A stretch of 62,823 nt of DNA. Source: Chitinispirillaceae bacterium. GTDB taxonomy: Bacteria > Fibrobacterota > Chitinivibrionia > Chitinivibrionales > Chitinispirillaceae. A model generated the notes under the pieces. That model searched no databases. It saw only the letters and a program-made list of their open reading frames with translations, and was not told where the DNA came from. The stretch spans positions 1-62,823 of the forward strand of contig JAFGDP010000073.1 of the NCBI GenBank assembly GCA_016932075.1, in the 5' to 3' direction. Shown here piece by piece: positions 36,888-44,945 of this stretch. How positions within the stretch are numbered: the stretch's first letter is position 1; each line of letters begins with the position of its first letter. The translations under genes and the position numbers were made by a program.

Positions 36888-37886
36888 ATGTCCGGTGCAA
36901 TGCTGAGCATTGTATCTGTTCGTGCCGCAGGGGTCAAGGAATGGGAAGAATGCTGCGCAGGGTGTGCACATGCAACGTTTTTCCATACCCCGCACTGGGC
37001 AGACATCTTTGCCAATGCCCGTGTAAACCATATGGTTCCCTGTGGCCGGAGCATAGAATTCAGTGATGGTGTTGTGGCGATCCTGCCCCTTTCCTACAAA
37101 AAGCACCTCGGTGGAGCGACACGCTCCTATTGGTCCATGCCGGCATCCTGTTTTGGCGGATGGATCTCACGTACCACGCTTACCCAAGAGCACTGCCGGC
37201 TTCTTATTGCCTATCTTGACACGTTTCCGGATCTTTTCTGGCGCGAAAATCCGTACGATCCGGTGCTGCTTAAAATGGAAATTCCGGGAGCGGAGGAGGA
37301 CTTTACTCAGAGTATTGATCTCAGAAAAGGCATTGAGCCTGCCAGAGCCTCGGCCGACTACTCTCACCGGCGGGCGGTCAAACGGGCTCGAGAAAAAGGG
37401 GTAAGCGTTGTGGAAGCGTCTAATTTTGACCAGTGGATGAGCTATTTTTCGCTGTATACGGCATCCCGTGACCGTTGGAAAAGCAAAATGACATTCATCG
37501 GCAGCGGGTATACGCTCGATTTTTTAAAGGCCGTGTATGACAGCCCTTCGGCGCATCGAAAAATGTGGCTTGCGCTCCTTGATGGAACGCCCATCGCCGG
37601 AACGCTCTGCTTTTTCTGGAACAAGCATGCCGTGTCCTGGTCAACGGCAGGAATCGCCGGGCTGTTCAACAGTCACCGGCCGAATGACCTCTTATATGAC
37701 CATGCGTGCAATCACGCCGCAGAGGTTCATTGCGACTGGTTCGACTGCAATCCAAGCGGCGGACTGAAGGGGGTCATTGATTTTAAAGAGCATATCGGCG
37801 CGCAAAAGCTGCGATCGCGGATTGTAGACCGGAAATCCTTTCTGCGCCGCATGGCCGCGGGTATCAGAAAAGTATTCGCACGATGA
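36888..37886 (+). CDS. GNAT/FemAB-like acyltransferase
   Basis: 332 residues from the ATG at 36888, chosen for a strong TGGAGG seven bases upstream; the longer frame to 36699 is not supported. Features of the FemAB/BioF2-like GNAT fold are FFHTPHWADIF, GVVAILPLSYKKH, SHRRAVKRAREKGVSV, LDGTPIAGTLCFFWNKHAVSW and NPSGGLKGVIDFKEHIGA. Such enzymes add amino acids or acyl groups to peptidoglycan, glycans or lipids. It overlaps the next gene by 4 bp and lies in the secreted-protein cluster, so a modification of surface material is inferred. Confidence 0.78.
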   Translation: MSGAMLSIVSVRAAGVKEWEECCAGCAHATFFHTPHWADIFANARVNHMVPCGRSIEFSDGVVAILPLSYKKHLGGATRSYWSMPASCFGGWISRTTLTQEHCRLLIAYLDTFPDLFWRENPYDPVLLKMEIPGAEEDFTQSIDLRKGIEPARASADYSHRRAVKRAREKGVSVVEASNFDQWMSYFSLYTASRDRWKSKMTFIGSGYTLDFLKAVYDSPSAHRKMWLALLDGTPIAGTLCFFWNKHAVSWSTAGIAGLFNSHRPNDLLYDHACNHAAEVHCDWFDCNPSGGLKGVIDFKEHIGAQKLRSRIVDRKSFLRRMAAGIRKVFAR

Positions 37887-40800
37887 AACCCTCTCTTTCT
37901 ATTCTTTGCGCTGCCGGCACAGCGAGCGTTCTCCTGTGCCTTCCGGGCCTCTTCTGTCTTCCCCTCACTAATGCCTATGTCACGGCGCGGGTAACCCTAA
38001 CCATTTCAGGAAACGGCCGAGTCCAGGGAATGGAAAGCGACACGATCCTGCAAATCGGCGACACGCTCCGGCTTACCGCGCAGCCTGACAGCGGCATGCT
38101 CTTTGTGGGATGGCGCGGCATCGGCTTTTCAAACCAGAACCCGCTCATCCTTACGGTGACGCGAGACGTGAATCTGGAGGCTTGTTTCGCACGCACGCCG
38201 GAAGGGCCCGTATTAATTCGCGCCCGCGACAGCCTGTTTACAATGGGTTCGACCGGTGCGCTGGCCCAGGAATACGAGCGCCCTGCCCATCAGGTGCGTA
38301 TGAAGCACGATTTTTACATGGGGCGCCACGAGGTGACGCAGGGGGAATATGCGGCGCTGGTGGGTCGCATTCCCGCCACCGGCGCCGGAGCGCTTGACGT
38401 CGGCGACAGTTTTCCCGTCTATAACGTGTCCTGGTACGACGCAGCGCTCTATTGTAATCGTTTAAGCAAGCGCTATGGTTACGACACCGTTTATTCCTAT
38501 TCAAGCAGGTGCGACCAGCCGGACTGTCCATGGGTGCTTGAAAACCTTGTCATCAATTACGACCGTTTCGGGTACCGGCTCCCTACCGAAGCGGAATGGG
38601 AATACGCCTGCCGCGCCGGATCCGCCTCGGACTATTTCTGGGGCGATGGCCCGGCCGCGGAAACCGATGCGACCGCCTATGCTTGGTACTATGTAAATTC
38701 GCATGACCGGTCACAACGGGTCGGCCGTCTTGCGCCCAACAGTTACGGCCTGTTCGACATGGCGGGTAACGTTGCCGAATGGGTCAATGACTGGCTTGTC
38801 TATTACCCGGACACCACGGTCGTTGATCCGGCCGGACCCAACGACCTGTCGCAGGAACAGTATGAGGCGTCAGGCGAACGCCCGGTACGGGGAGGGTCGT
38901 GGCGGCTCGGCACGGCTTTTCTCAGGTCAAGCTGCCGCAAGGGACCCTACCGGACAAGCGCCTTTACCGCGCAAAAAGACATTGGATTCAGGGTCGTACT
39001 GGGGGCCTTCAACGCGGGAAACTCACAGAAAGGAACCTCTGCATTCGATTCCTTGACGATTGCCATGGCGTGTGACAAAACCGACCTGTTCACGTTCATC
39101 GGTACCAACCGCATCACGTTTGCGGTGGTGGTCAAGCAGGGCGACCGCCGCCGCCTGGTCTCCATCGACCCTTCACGCCCAGGATCCTTGATCCTTCCCA
39201 GCGGCAATGACAGCGTTGTTTTCGCTCCCTCCATTTCACCGGACGGCAGTTATGTCGCGTTCTCCTCACAAAGTGAGGGCTTTTCTGGTCCAGGCACCAT
39301 CTCCTGCCAGAAGTTTGATTCTGCGGGAAGCAACCTGCGCACCATGCAGGGATATCTTCCCCGGTTTTGGGTGTCTCCCCAGACCCGCGACACCTTTATT
39401 GTGTATACCGACGGCGCGTCACCCAACTCCCTGCCGCGCTGGCATACGGAAGCAACCTGCCGCATTAAAATCGAAAACGGTTCGTTTTCCGGCACCCCCG
39501 AGGTGCTCTGGGATGAGGGATCGTTTCACGGAGGCCTATCAAGCGATGGACGGTTTCTCGGCACCTCATTCCCGGTCGCCCGGCTTGTGGATCTGCAATT
39601 AAACGACACCAATATTTTTTATTTCATTACTCCCCATAACGGCCGTGACGATAATCCGCAGGTATGCAATCTCTCAATGTCGCCGTCGCTTGCCGAACCA
39701 GGCGAGGCGCTGCTTCTTGATTTCGGTTATCCCGGGACCAGCACCCTCATCGGAAGATCCTACGGGCTCCACGCTTTTGTTTTTATCTGCAACCTCAGAC
39801 CAAACCAGGTCGTTTCGTGGTATGAAAAACCCGCAGCCTATGATCATTGGGACTATCCGGAATGGTCAAACCATCCAGATTTTTTTGTGGGTATTGCCCG
39901 CTCCGCCACCGGCGGCGAAGACGCGCTCTATGTGGTCCGACGGAGTGATTCGAACTATCTGAAAGTCGCCACAGGAAAAAACCTCTCTTATCCGACGCTA
40001 TGGATCGATCCGAGCGCCGTGGCCGAGGAAAACAATCCCTATCGCTGGTTCGGTGCGTATGACCTGCCTATTCAATGGAACGGTCATATCCTGCAGGCAA
40101 AAAAAATACGGCTTTTCTGGCATCGACGTCTTGAGGTGGAATGTGTGGGCATCGGAAGCTCTCCCCTGCATGCCGGAATGAGTCCCGCTGACATGAGCAC
40201 CCCATCTCTGAACATGGCCGGGCTTGGATCAGAAATGTTTACCGATGCGGTTATTGCACGTGATTATGTGCTGCCCCACGCGCCGAAGCTTAAAGCGATC
40301 GTCCTCGATCTCATCCCCGGCTTTCTCAATCATAACCGGTGGCAGCCGCCACGGTTGAACGGGCTCTATGACAGCAAGGGATATGAGCTGGACGCGGCGA
40401 ATAATTTTTACCGGACCGGTCTTCCCTCCAGAGTACTTTCCGCCATCGCTTCGTTTTCCAGCCAGCAGTGGCAGGGGGTCGACCCTAACGGATATGACTT
40501 GGCTGACAATACCGGTTTCGGCTGGGGCCAGCCGATTATCGACCGTGCCGACTACGATTTCGCCGATTCCATGGTAAAGGCCAGCCTCTACGAACTGTCC
40601 CTTCTTGCCGACTCTGCCGCGTCAAAAAACGTCCACCTGTTGATCATCAACTTCCCTCAGAATCCAATGTATAAAAACACCACGATGATCGGGCGCTACG
40701 GTCCTGGCCGGGCAACGTTCGCCGAACTGGTCTCCTGGATCGATTCGCTGTGCGCCCGTAATCCCTATGTCCATTTCTATGACGCGAACATGAACGGCAA

Positions 40801-40912
40801 CCATGATTATACTAATGATGAGGCGCAGGACTGCAATCACCTCAATTACAAGGGGGCACGCCGTCTTTCCGCCAGGATCGACAGCATCATTCAGGCATAT
40901 GGCGTCCCATGA
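37883..40912 (+). CDS. Giant exoprotein: signal peptide, repeat domain, FGE-like domain, propeller, SGNH-like end (TIGR02171-like)
   Basis: 1009 residues. Signal peptide; a small beta repeat (about 34-103, TLTISGNGRVQGM...GWRGIGFSNQ); a formylglycine-generating-enzyme-type domain (about 110-375; YMGRHEVTQGEYAALVG, RLPTEAEWEYACRAG, LFDMAGNVAEWVNDW, RPVRGGSWR); a TolB/WD-like propeller (ISPDGSYVAFSS); and a C-terminal SGNH-type region (GIGSSPLHAG near 750, DCNHLNYKGARRLS at the end). The single Cys in RSSCRKGP suggests the FGE domain is not an oxidase. The build resembles the Fibrobacter family TIGR02171, function unknown. It overlaps the GNAT gene by 4 bp. Confidence 0.82.
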   Translation: MKPSLSILCAAGTASVLLCLPGLFCLPLTNAYVTARVTLTISGNGRVQGMESDTILQIGDTLRLTAQPDSGMLFVGWRGIGFSNQNPLILTVTRDVNLEACFARTPEGPVLIRARDSLFTMGSTGALAQEYERPAHQVRMKHDFYMGRHEVTQGEYAALVGRIPATGAGALDVGDSFPVYNVSWYDAALYCNRLSKRYGYDTVYSYSSRCDQPDCPWVLENLVINYDRFGYRLPTEAEWEYACRAGSASDYFWGDGPAAETDATAYAWYYVNSHDRSQRVGRLAPNSYGLFDMAGNVAEWVNDWLVYYPDTTVVDPAGPNDLSQEQYEASGERPVRGGSWRLGTAFLRSSCRKGPYRTSAFTAQKDIGFRVVLGAFNAGNSQKGTSAFDSLTIAMACDKTDLFTFIGTNRITFAVVVKQGDRRRLVSIDPSRPGSLILPSGNDSVVFAPSISPDGSYVAFSSQSEGFSGPGTISCQKFDSAGSNLRTMQGYLPRFWVSPQTRDTFIVYTDGASPNSLPRWHTEATCRIKIENGSFSGTPEVLWDEGSFHGGLSSDGRFLGTSFPVARLVDLQLNDTNIFYFITPHNGRDDNPQVCNLSMSPSLAEPGEALLLDFGYPGTSTLIGRSYGLHAFVFICNLRPNQVVSWYEKPAAYDHWDYPEWSNHPDFFVGIARSATGGEDALYVVRRSDSNYLKVATGKNLSYPTLWIDPSAVAEENNPYRWFGAYDLPIQWNGHILQAKKIRLFWHRRLEVECVGIGSSPLHAGMSPADMSTPSLNMAGLGSEMFTDAVIARDYVLPHAPKLKAIVLDLIPGFLNHNRWQPPRLNGLYDSKGYELDAANNFYRTGLPSRVLSAIASFSSQQWQGVDPNGYDLADNTGFGWGQPIIDRADYDFADSMVKASLYELSLLADSAASKNVHLLIINFPQNPMYKNTTMIGRYGPGRATFAELVSWIDSLCARNPYVHFYDANMNGNHDYTNDEAQDCNHLNYKGARRLSARIDSIIQAYGVP

Positions 40913-40998
40913 AAACACGGTCTGTTCATTCTCGGTATTGACGGCTGTAACGCTGCAATGTAAGTATTATATTTGAGCCTGCAAGGAACTGCCGTTGT

Positions 40999-43900
40999 AT
41001 GAGCGTAGATAATCAGAGCGGAAATCCGATTAATCGCGGGCGGGCATTGTTATTCCTTCTGCTATGCGTCGTGGCCGTCGGTGCGCTTCTTTTCTTCTGC
41101 ACCACCAATCCCGCTGCGCCCGATACGCCTCTTTCCCTGACCGTCCGGGGGGATTCGGTCGTGATGATCCACGACTCGCTGATCCTCCATGCGTCGGTCC
41201 CCGATGCAGCGGCACGCGGGGTACGGTACCTATGGCGCCTTGACCAGTCCCAATCCGGCGACACAACCAGTGACAGCAGTATAACCATGGTATTTTCCGC
41301 CGTAGATACGGGAAACCATCTCGCTATCGTGCAGGCATTCGACAGGAACGACCACCTCTCTCCTTTGGATTCGTTCCGCTTCAGGGTTACCTACATCCAA
41401 CCATCCATGACCCTGCTGGCGGACACAAACGCCGTTGTCGGCGCATCGTATACTGTCCGTTTTATTACCCAACGAGGCGTCTCCCCTCTTGATCGATGGT
41501 TTTGGTACCGAAACGATCCCACGGCGGTCGCGGCAACGGTCGATACACAGGTTTCCTGGACATGGGCCGCTGCTGATACCGGTACCCATTGTATCGTTGC
41601 CTGGGCTGTTGATCATGACGGCATCAAGTCCAATCCCTGTTCGCTGACCGTACGGGTATCAGCAATTCTCCCGCGCGCGCACATCACCGCAGACTCCATC
41701 GGTATTGTCGGCGTTCCTTTTTCCATTTCCATCACAGCAACTCCCGGTGTCAACCCGATCGAGCGGTTCGAATGGTACCGCGACAGCCTCTTGACCGTCA
41801 CTACCAGTATTGATACGGTCCTCTCATGGACATGGAACCTGTCGGATACCGGCAATCATCGCATACTGGTCCGGGCCATTGACCGCGACAGCCTCTGGTC
41901 CGTCCCGTGCACGCTTTTGGTGCGCGTTATCACGCAACCGCCGGAAGTAACGATTAGCGCCGATTCAACCGCTTATGCGGGCATTTCCTGGACCGCGGCA
42001 TTTTCTGCAACCCCAGGCGCCGGTCCGATCGAGCGGTTTGAGTGGTTTTTCGATAGCCAGGCAAATGCCCGGACGACTATAGACACCATTCTTGCCAGAA
42101 CCTGGACGATTGCCGATACCGGCACCCGCCTTTTCGCCGTCCGCGCCTTTGATCGTAACGGTGTGTATTCCCAGCCAGACTCCTTGCTGGTACGGGTTAC
42201 CTACACACGCCCGCGTTTTACACCGCTCCCGGATACCAGCGTTAAAATAAACGACGGCATTACCCTCACCTTCTCCGCCGCTGATTCGCTCCTGCCAATT
42301 ATCCGATTTGCCTATACCCTCGATGACTCCGGGACGCCCCGGTTCACGACGGATAGCGTCATCCGCTTGTCATGGCGTGTTGCTGACACGGGACAGCATC
42401 TTCTTGTCGTACAAGCGTACAACAGCCTGCTTGTCGCTTCTGATCCGGATACCGCAGTCATCTCCGTCACCAGCAGCCGTCCCCACACCTCCCTTGTCTG
42501 CGACTCAACGGCGGCGGTCAATGACACCGTTGTTTTTACCGCTCAAGCAAGCGACAGCGATGGAACCATCGTTGACTACCGCTGGTCAGTAGACAGCCAG
42601 CCCTGGGTGACAACTCAGACCCCATCCCTTCACTGGCACGTTCCATTGAATGCCGCGGGTACACACAGGGTGCGTCTGTTCGTCATTGATGATGACGGCC
42701 TCGTTTCAGACACGGTTCAGGCTATCGTCATGGTTTCCCTTATGCGGCCAACCGTTTCTCTCCCCATCCGTGATACCGCGATCCTGGCGAATCAGCCGTG
42801 CCGCCTTACCGCGCAGGCCTTTGATACCAACGGCACCATTGCACACTACCGATGGTGGCTTGACGGGAGGACCGTCGCGCAGTTTTCAGACAGCAGCAGC
42901 GCCGTGTTTCTTTTTGCTCCCGAAGAATCGGGATCGCACCTCATAACCTGCACGGTAATTGATGATGACGCTCTCGAATCATTACCGGATTCAACGCTTA
43001 TCCGTGTACTCTCCGGTCCGCCGGTGATCAGTGCAATGAATGACACCGCCATCTCCAGCCATGATTCGTTACTGCTTTCCTGTACCGCCTCCGATCCCAA
43101 CGGCACGATTGTGCGATACTTGTGGGACACCCAGGGAAGCGGATGGAATGACAGCACCACCGCTCCGAATTTCGTACTCAGATACGACGGGCGGCAGATC
43201 GTCCGGATCCTGGTTGCGGCGCGCGACAATGACGGGCTTATTGCCGTCGATACTATACAGGTCACCTTTAACCGTCCGCCCGATACCATACAGGTACGCA
43301 AGCCGCTCCTTCCCGAGGATACCTGCTGGCTTTCACTCACAACGCCATCGCATTCCCTTGTATTTGAATACGCAGCAATTGATCCTGACAATGATTCACT
43401 ACGTTATACCCTTTCATGGGGTGCCACTCTCGACTCGTTAGCACAAGCATATCAGGGAAATAGCAGAACCTGCACACTCACCTGCGCCGACGAGGGAGTA
43501 TATTACTGGCAATTAGACGTTCGCGATACCTGGGGCCACACCCAATCACGTTCTGGAAAATTTGTCGTTATGAGAGAATACCGGATCTGTTTTATCGGTC
43601 ATTCGATCGTTGCCGGTTTTGGCGGCGATAACGTGGTCGGGGGATTTCGGGGAACCGTTCTTGATTCGCTCCGGACCTTGCTTTCACCGACCTCGCGGCT
43701 TCGCGCCGTTGGACCCACCACCACATTGCACATGTCACGTTCAGCGGCTGATGATTCATGCCTCGCCGTGTCCGGAATAACGGCAAAGGAGAATTATCTT
43801 CTCCTTGCCTCGGGCGCAAGCTCGCTCAAGGCCGACATCTGGGTCTTCATGATCGGCGCAAACGACGCTTTTATCAACTACGAGTGCCGCCGCTACACCA

Positions 43901-44235
43901 CCATGATCATGGATGAAATGATTTCCAGGAACAGCGCAGCCCGGATCTATGTATGTAATTCACCTCCTCTCTCCTCGGGCTTTCCCACCCACAACACCTA
44001 TCTCCCAGGATTCAACCAGTTTCTGGAAGATACGGTCGCTGCCAGGTCTTCGCAAGGTGCGCATATGTTTCTTGTCGACGCATTCAGTGCCCTTACAATA
44101 AACGATCAATACAACCAGGTGTGGTACAATACCGATGGTATCCACCCCAACCAGACCGGGTACGACCGGCTGGCCGCCACCATCATTTCCGCCATGAAGG
44201 GATCCGATCCCCCGGCCGTTCTGGTTCGTCCATAA
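40999..44235 (+). CDS. Surface protein with about nine Ig-like repeats and a C-terminal SGNH hydrolase
   Basis: 1078 residues. A membrane helix near residues 15-36, LLFLLLCVVAVGALLFFC, may be a signal or lipid anchor (Cys34 is not a canonical lipobox). Roughly nine repeats of about 85-95 residues, each beginning like PxxTLxxDT and ending WxxxDTGxH, look like Ig/PKD-type folds. The last 210 residues are an SGNH hydrolase with IGHSIVAGFGG, IGANDAFINY and DGIHPNQTGYDRL, giving the full Ser-Asp-His set. It may be an esterase or deacetylase for surface glycans or plant polysaccharide. Confidence 0.87.
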   Translation: MSVDNQSGNPINRGRALLFLLLCVVAVGALLFFCTTNPAAPDTPLSLTVRGDSVVMIHDSLILHASVPDAAARGVRYLWRLDQSQSGDTTSDSSITMVFSAVDTGNHLAIVQAFDRNDHLSPLDSFRFRVTYIQPSMTLLADTNAVVGASYTVRFITQRGVSPLDRWFWYRNDPTAVAATVDTQVSWTWAAADTGTHCIVAWAVDHDGIKSNPCSLTVRVSAILPRAHITADSIGIVGVPFSISITATPGVNPIERFEWYRDSLLTVTTSIDTVLSWTWNLSDTGNHRILVRAIDRDSLWSVPCTLLVRVITQPPEVTISADSTAYAGISWTAAFSATPGAGPIERFEWFFDSQANARTTIDTILARTWTIADTGTRLFAVRAFDRNGVYSQPDSLLVRVTYTRPRFTPLPDTSVKINDGITLTFSAADSLLPIIRFAYTLDDSGTPRFTTDSVIRLSWRVADTGQHLLVVQAYNSLLVASDPDTAVISVTSSRPHTSLVCDSTAAVNDTVVFTAQASDSDGTIVDYRWSVDSQPWVTTQTPSLHWHVPLNAAGTHRVRLFVIDDDGLVSDTVQAIVMVSLMRPTVSLPIRDTAILANQPCRLTAQAFDTNGTIAHYRWWLDGRTVAQFSDSSSAVFLFAPEESGSHLITCTVIDDDALESLPDSTLIRVLSGPPVISAMNDTAISSHDSLLLSCTASDPNGTIVRYLWDTQGSGWNDSTTAPNFVLRYDGRQIVRILVAARDNDGLIAVDTIQVTFNRPPDTIQVRKPLLPEDTCWLSLTTPSHSLVFEYAAIDPDNDSLRYTLSWGATLDSLAQAYQGNSRTCTLTCADEGVYYWQLDVRDTWGHTQSRSGKFVVMREYRICFIGHSIVAGFGGDNVVGGFRGTVLDSLRTLLSPTSRLRAVGPTTTLHMSRSAADDSCLAVSGITAKENYLLLASGASSLKADIWVFMIGANDAFINYECRRYTTMIMDEMISRNSAARIYVCNSPPLSSGFPTHNTYLPGFNQFLEDTVAARSSQGAHMFLVDAFSALTINDQYNQVWYNTDGIHPNQTGYDRLAATIISAMKGSDPPAVLVRP

Positions 44236-44259
44236 GCCAGCTATCGCGCGGACAACCGG

Positions 44260-44289
44260 TTGACACCCCTCCAGAAAGGGATGTATATT
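44260..44289 (+). promoter_or_regulatory. Promoter of the tRNA-Asn locus
   Basis: TTGACA (44260-44265), an 18-bp spacer and TATATT (44284-44289). A perfect palindrome CAACCGGTTG (44253-44262) overlaps the -35 and could bind a regulator. The transcript would first cover the truncated tRNA copy, then tRNA-Asn and its terminator. Confidence 0.6.
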
Positions 44290-44381
44290 TTACCGTTTGA
44301 GAAAGGCGAAACTTCAACGGCGCCCGATTAGTACTGTTTCATGCACGATCATCCGCCGGGGAAAGTATTAAGTCGAATTAT

Positions 44382-44436
44382 TGGAGTGTAGCTCAGTTGG
44401 TCCCGCCAACAATGGCGGGATTAACCTCTGGGCCGG
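44382..44436 (+). pseudogene. Truncated tRNA-Asn-like copy with a palindrome replacing an arm
   Basis: The 5' part of tRNA-Asn (TGGAGTGTAGCTCAGTTGG) is followed by a 20-bp palindrome (44401-44420) and then TTAACCTCTGGGCCGG, which aligns with bases around the 3' side of the intact anticodon loop (TTAACCACTGGGTCGG). The palindrome replaces the stretch CAGAGCAAGTGGCTG. The rest of the tRNA is missing, being cut off by the 34-bp repeat. It cannot form a normal tRNA and is likely non-functional as such. Confidence 0.75.
44401..44420. repeat. Palindrome P1, 8-bp arms, ACAA loop
   Basis: Arms TCCCGCCA and TGGCGGGA pair perfectly around ACAA. It sits immediately after AGTTGG of the truncated tRNA copy, at the place where the intact tRNA continues with its D-arm 3' part and anticodon arm. 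Its terminal pentamers TCCCG/CGGGA match palindromes P2 and P3. Confidence 0.85.
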
Positions 44437-44451
44437 ATTAAGTCGAATTAT

Positions 44452-44524
44452 TGGAGTGTAGCTCAGTTGGCAGAGCAAGTGGCTGTTAACCACTGGGTCG
44501 GGGGTTCGAGCCCCTCCACTCCAG
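44452..44524 (+). tRNA. tRNA-Asn(GTT)
   Basis: 73 nt plus an encoded CCA (44525-44527). The acceptor stem TGGAGTG pairs with CACTCCA, the D-arm is GCTC...GAGC, the anticodon loop CTGTTAA between AGTGG and CCACT gives anticodon GTT, and the T-arm is GGGGGTTCGAGCCCCT-like. The discriminator is G. Its 5' part is repeated upstream in the truncated copy and its 3' part is repeated downstream. Confidence 0.97.
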
Positions 44525-44530
44525 CCATTT

Positions 44531-44560
44531 AAAGCCCTCGATTCATTCGAGGGCTTTTTC
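44531..44560 (+). terminator. Rho-independent terminator of tRNA-Asn
   Basis: Arms AAAGCCCTCGA and TCGAGGGCTTT with loop TTCAT lead into a T-run, 4 bp after the encoded CCA. The GIY-YIG start codon comes only 6 bp later, without a ribosome site. A near-identical terminator is repeated at 44946. Confidence 0.93.
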
Positions 44561-44565
44561 TCATC

Positions 44566-44844
44566 ATGTTTTCAGTGTATATCCTTTACAGTCCTACTGC
44601 AGATCGCTACTATATCGGCCATACCGCTGATCTGAAACTCCGAATGGCCAGCCACAATCATTCCTGCATTGGTCTTAATAAATACACAAGGAATAACGGC
44701 CCCTGGAATCTCGTGTATCAGGAATCAAATTTTACCACACGTTCCGAGGCTATGAGACGGGAGCGTGAAATCAAACAATGGAAAAGCAGAAAAAAGATTG
44801 AAACGCTGGTGGCATCTACCACATCGGTCAGGAATAGAATCTAA
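44566..44844 (+). CDS. Single-domain GIY-YIG nuclease-like protein (UPF0213 type)
   Basis: 92 residues. The catalytic-fold motifs are present: YILYSPTADRYYIGHT (the GIY part reads VYI, the YIG part is intact), the conserved Arg in LKLRMASHN, and a C-terminal Glu in EAMRREREIKQW. Such stand-alone domains are common and often multicopy, with unknown roles. The ATG lies 6 bp after a terminator with no ribosome site, so expression may depend on read-through. It is bracketed by the tRNA-Asn 3' end plus terminator and by a degenerate tRNA plus the same terminator, consistent with a mobile cassette. Confidence 0.9.
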   Translation: MFSVYILYSPTADRYYIGHTADLKLRMASHNHSCIGLNKYTRNNGPWNLVYQESNFTTRSEAMRREREIKQWKSRKKIETLVASTTSVRNRI

Positions 44845-44871
44845 AAATGATTATATGTGTAGCTCAGTCGG

Positions 44872-44896
44872 TCCCGACAACCACAGGTTGTCGGGA
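44872..44896. repeat. Palindrome P2, 11-bp arms, ACA loop
   Basis: Arms TCCCGACAACC and GGTTGTCGGGA pair perfectly around ACA. It occupies the same position after the tRNA GTAGCTCAGTYGG segment as palindrome P1, and shares its TCCCG/CGGGA ends, but the inner sequence differs. Confidence 0.88.
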
Positions 44897-44910
44897 TTAA
44901 CCACTGGGTC

Positions 44911-44929
44911 TCCCGATTGCAAATCGGGA
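44911..44929. repeat. Palindrome P3, 8-bp arms, GCA loop
   Basis: Arms TCCCGATT and AATCGGGA pair perfectly around GCA. It replaces the T-arm between GGGTC and TCCACTCCA of the degenerate tRNA-Asn copy. It has the same TCCCG/CGGGA ends as P1 and P2. Confidence 0.88.
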
Positions 44930-44945
44930 TCCACTCCAGCCATTG

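Larger units (their letters stand above)
44367..44470 (+). repeat. 34-bp direct repeat containing the tRNA-Asn 5' part (70-bp period)
   Basis: Identical 34-bp copies occur at 44367-44400 and 44437-44470, each beginning ATTAAGTCGAATT and ending in the first part of tRNA-Asn (AGCTCAGTTGG). The 36 bp between them hold a palindrome and a tRNA-Asn-like fragment. This marks a 70-bp tandem duplication. Only the second copy is continuous with a full tRNA. Confidence 0.9.
44857..44942 (+). pseudogene. tRNA-Asn-like copy with two palindromes replacing arms
   Basis: Starts GTGTAGCTCAGTCGG (compare GTGTAGCTCAGTTGG), then palindrome P2, then TTAACCACTGGGTC, which matches the intact tRNA across the anticodon 3' arm and variable loop, then palindrome P3 in place of the T-arm, then TCCACTCCAGCCA, which matches the tRNA 3' end including CCA. 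The tRNA 5' TGGA is missing. Two arms are replaced exactly at arm boundaries, so the fold would be a cruciform with hairpins of different sequence. It cannot be a standard tRNA-Asn, as the anticodon is lost. Confidence 0.8.
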
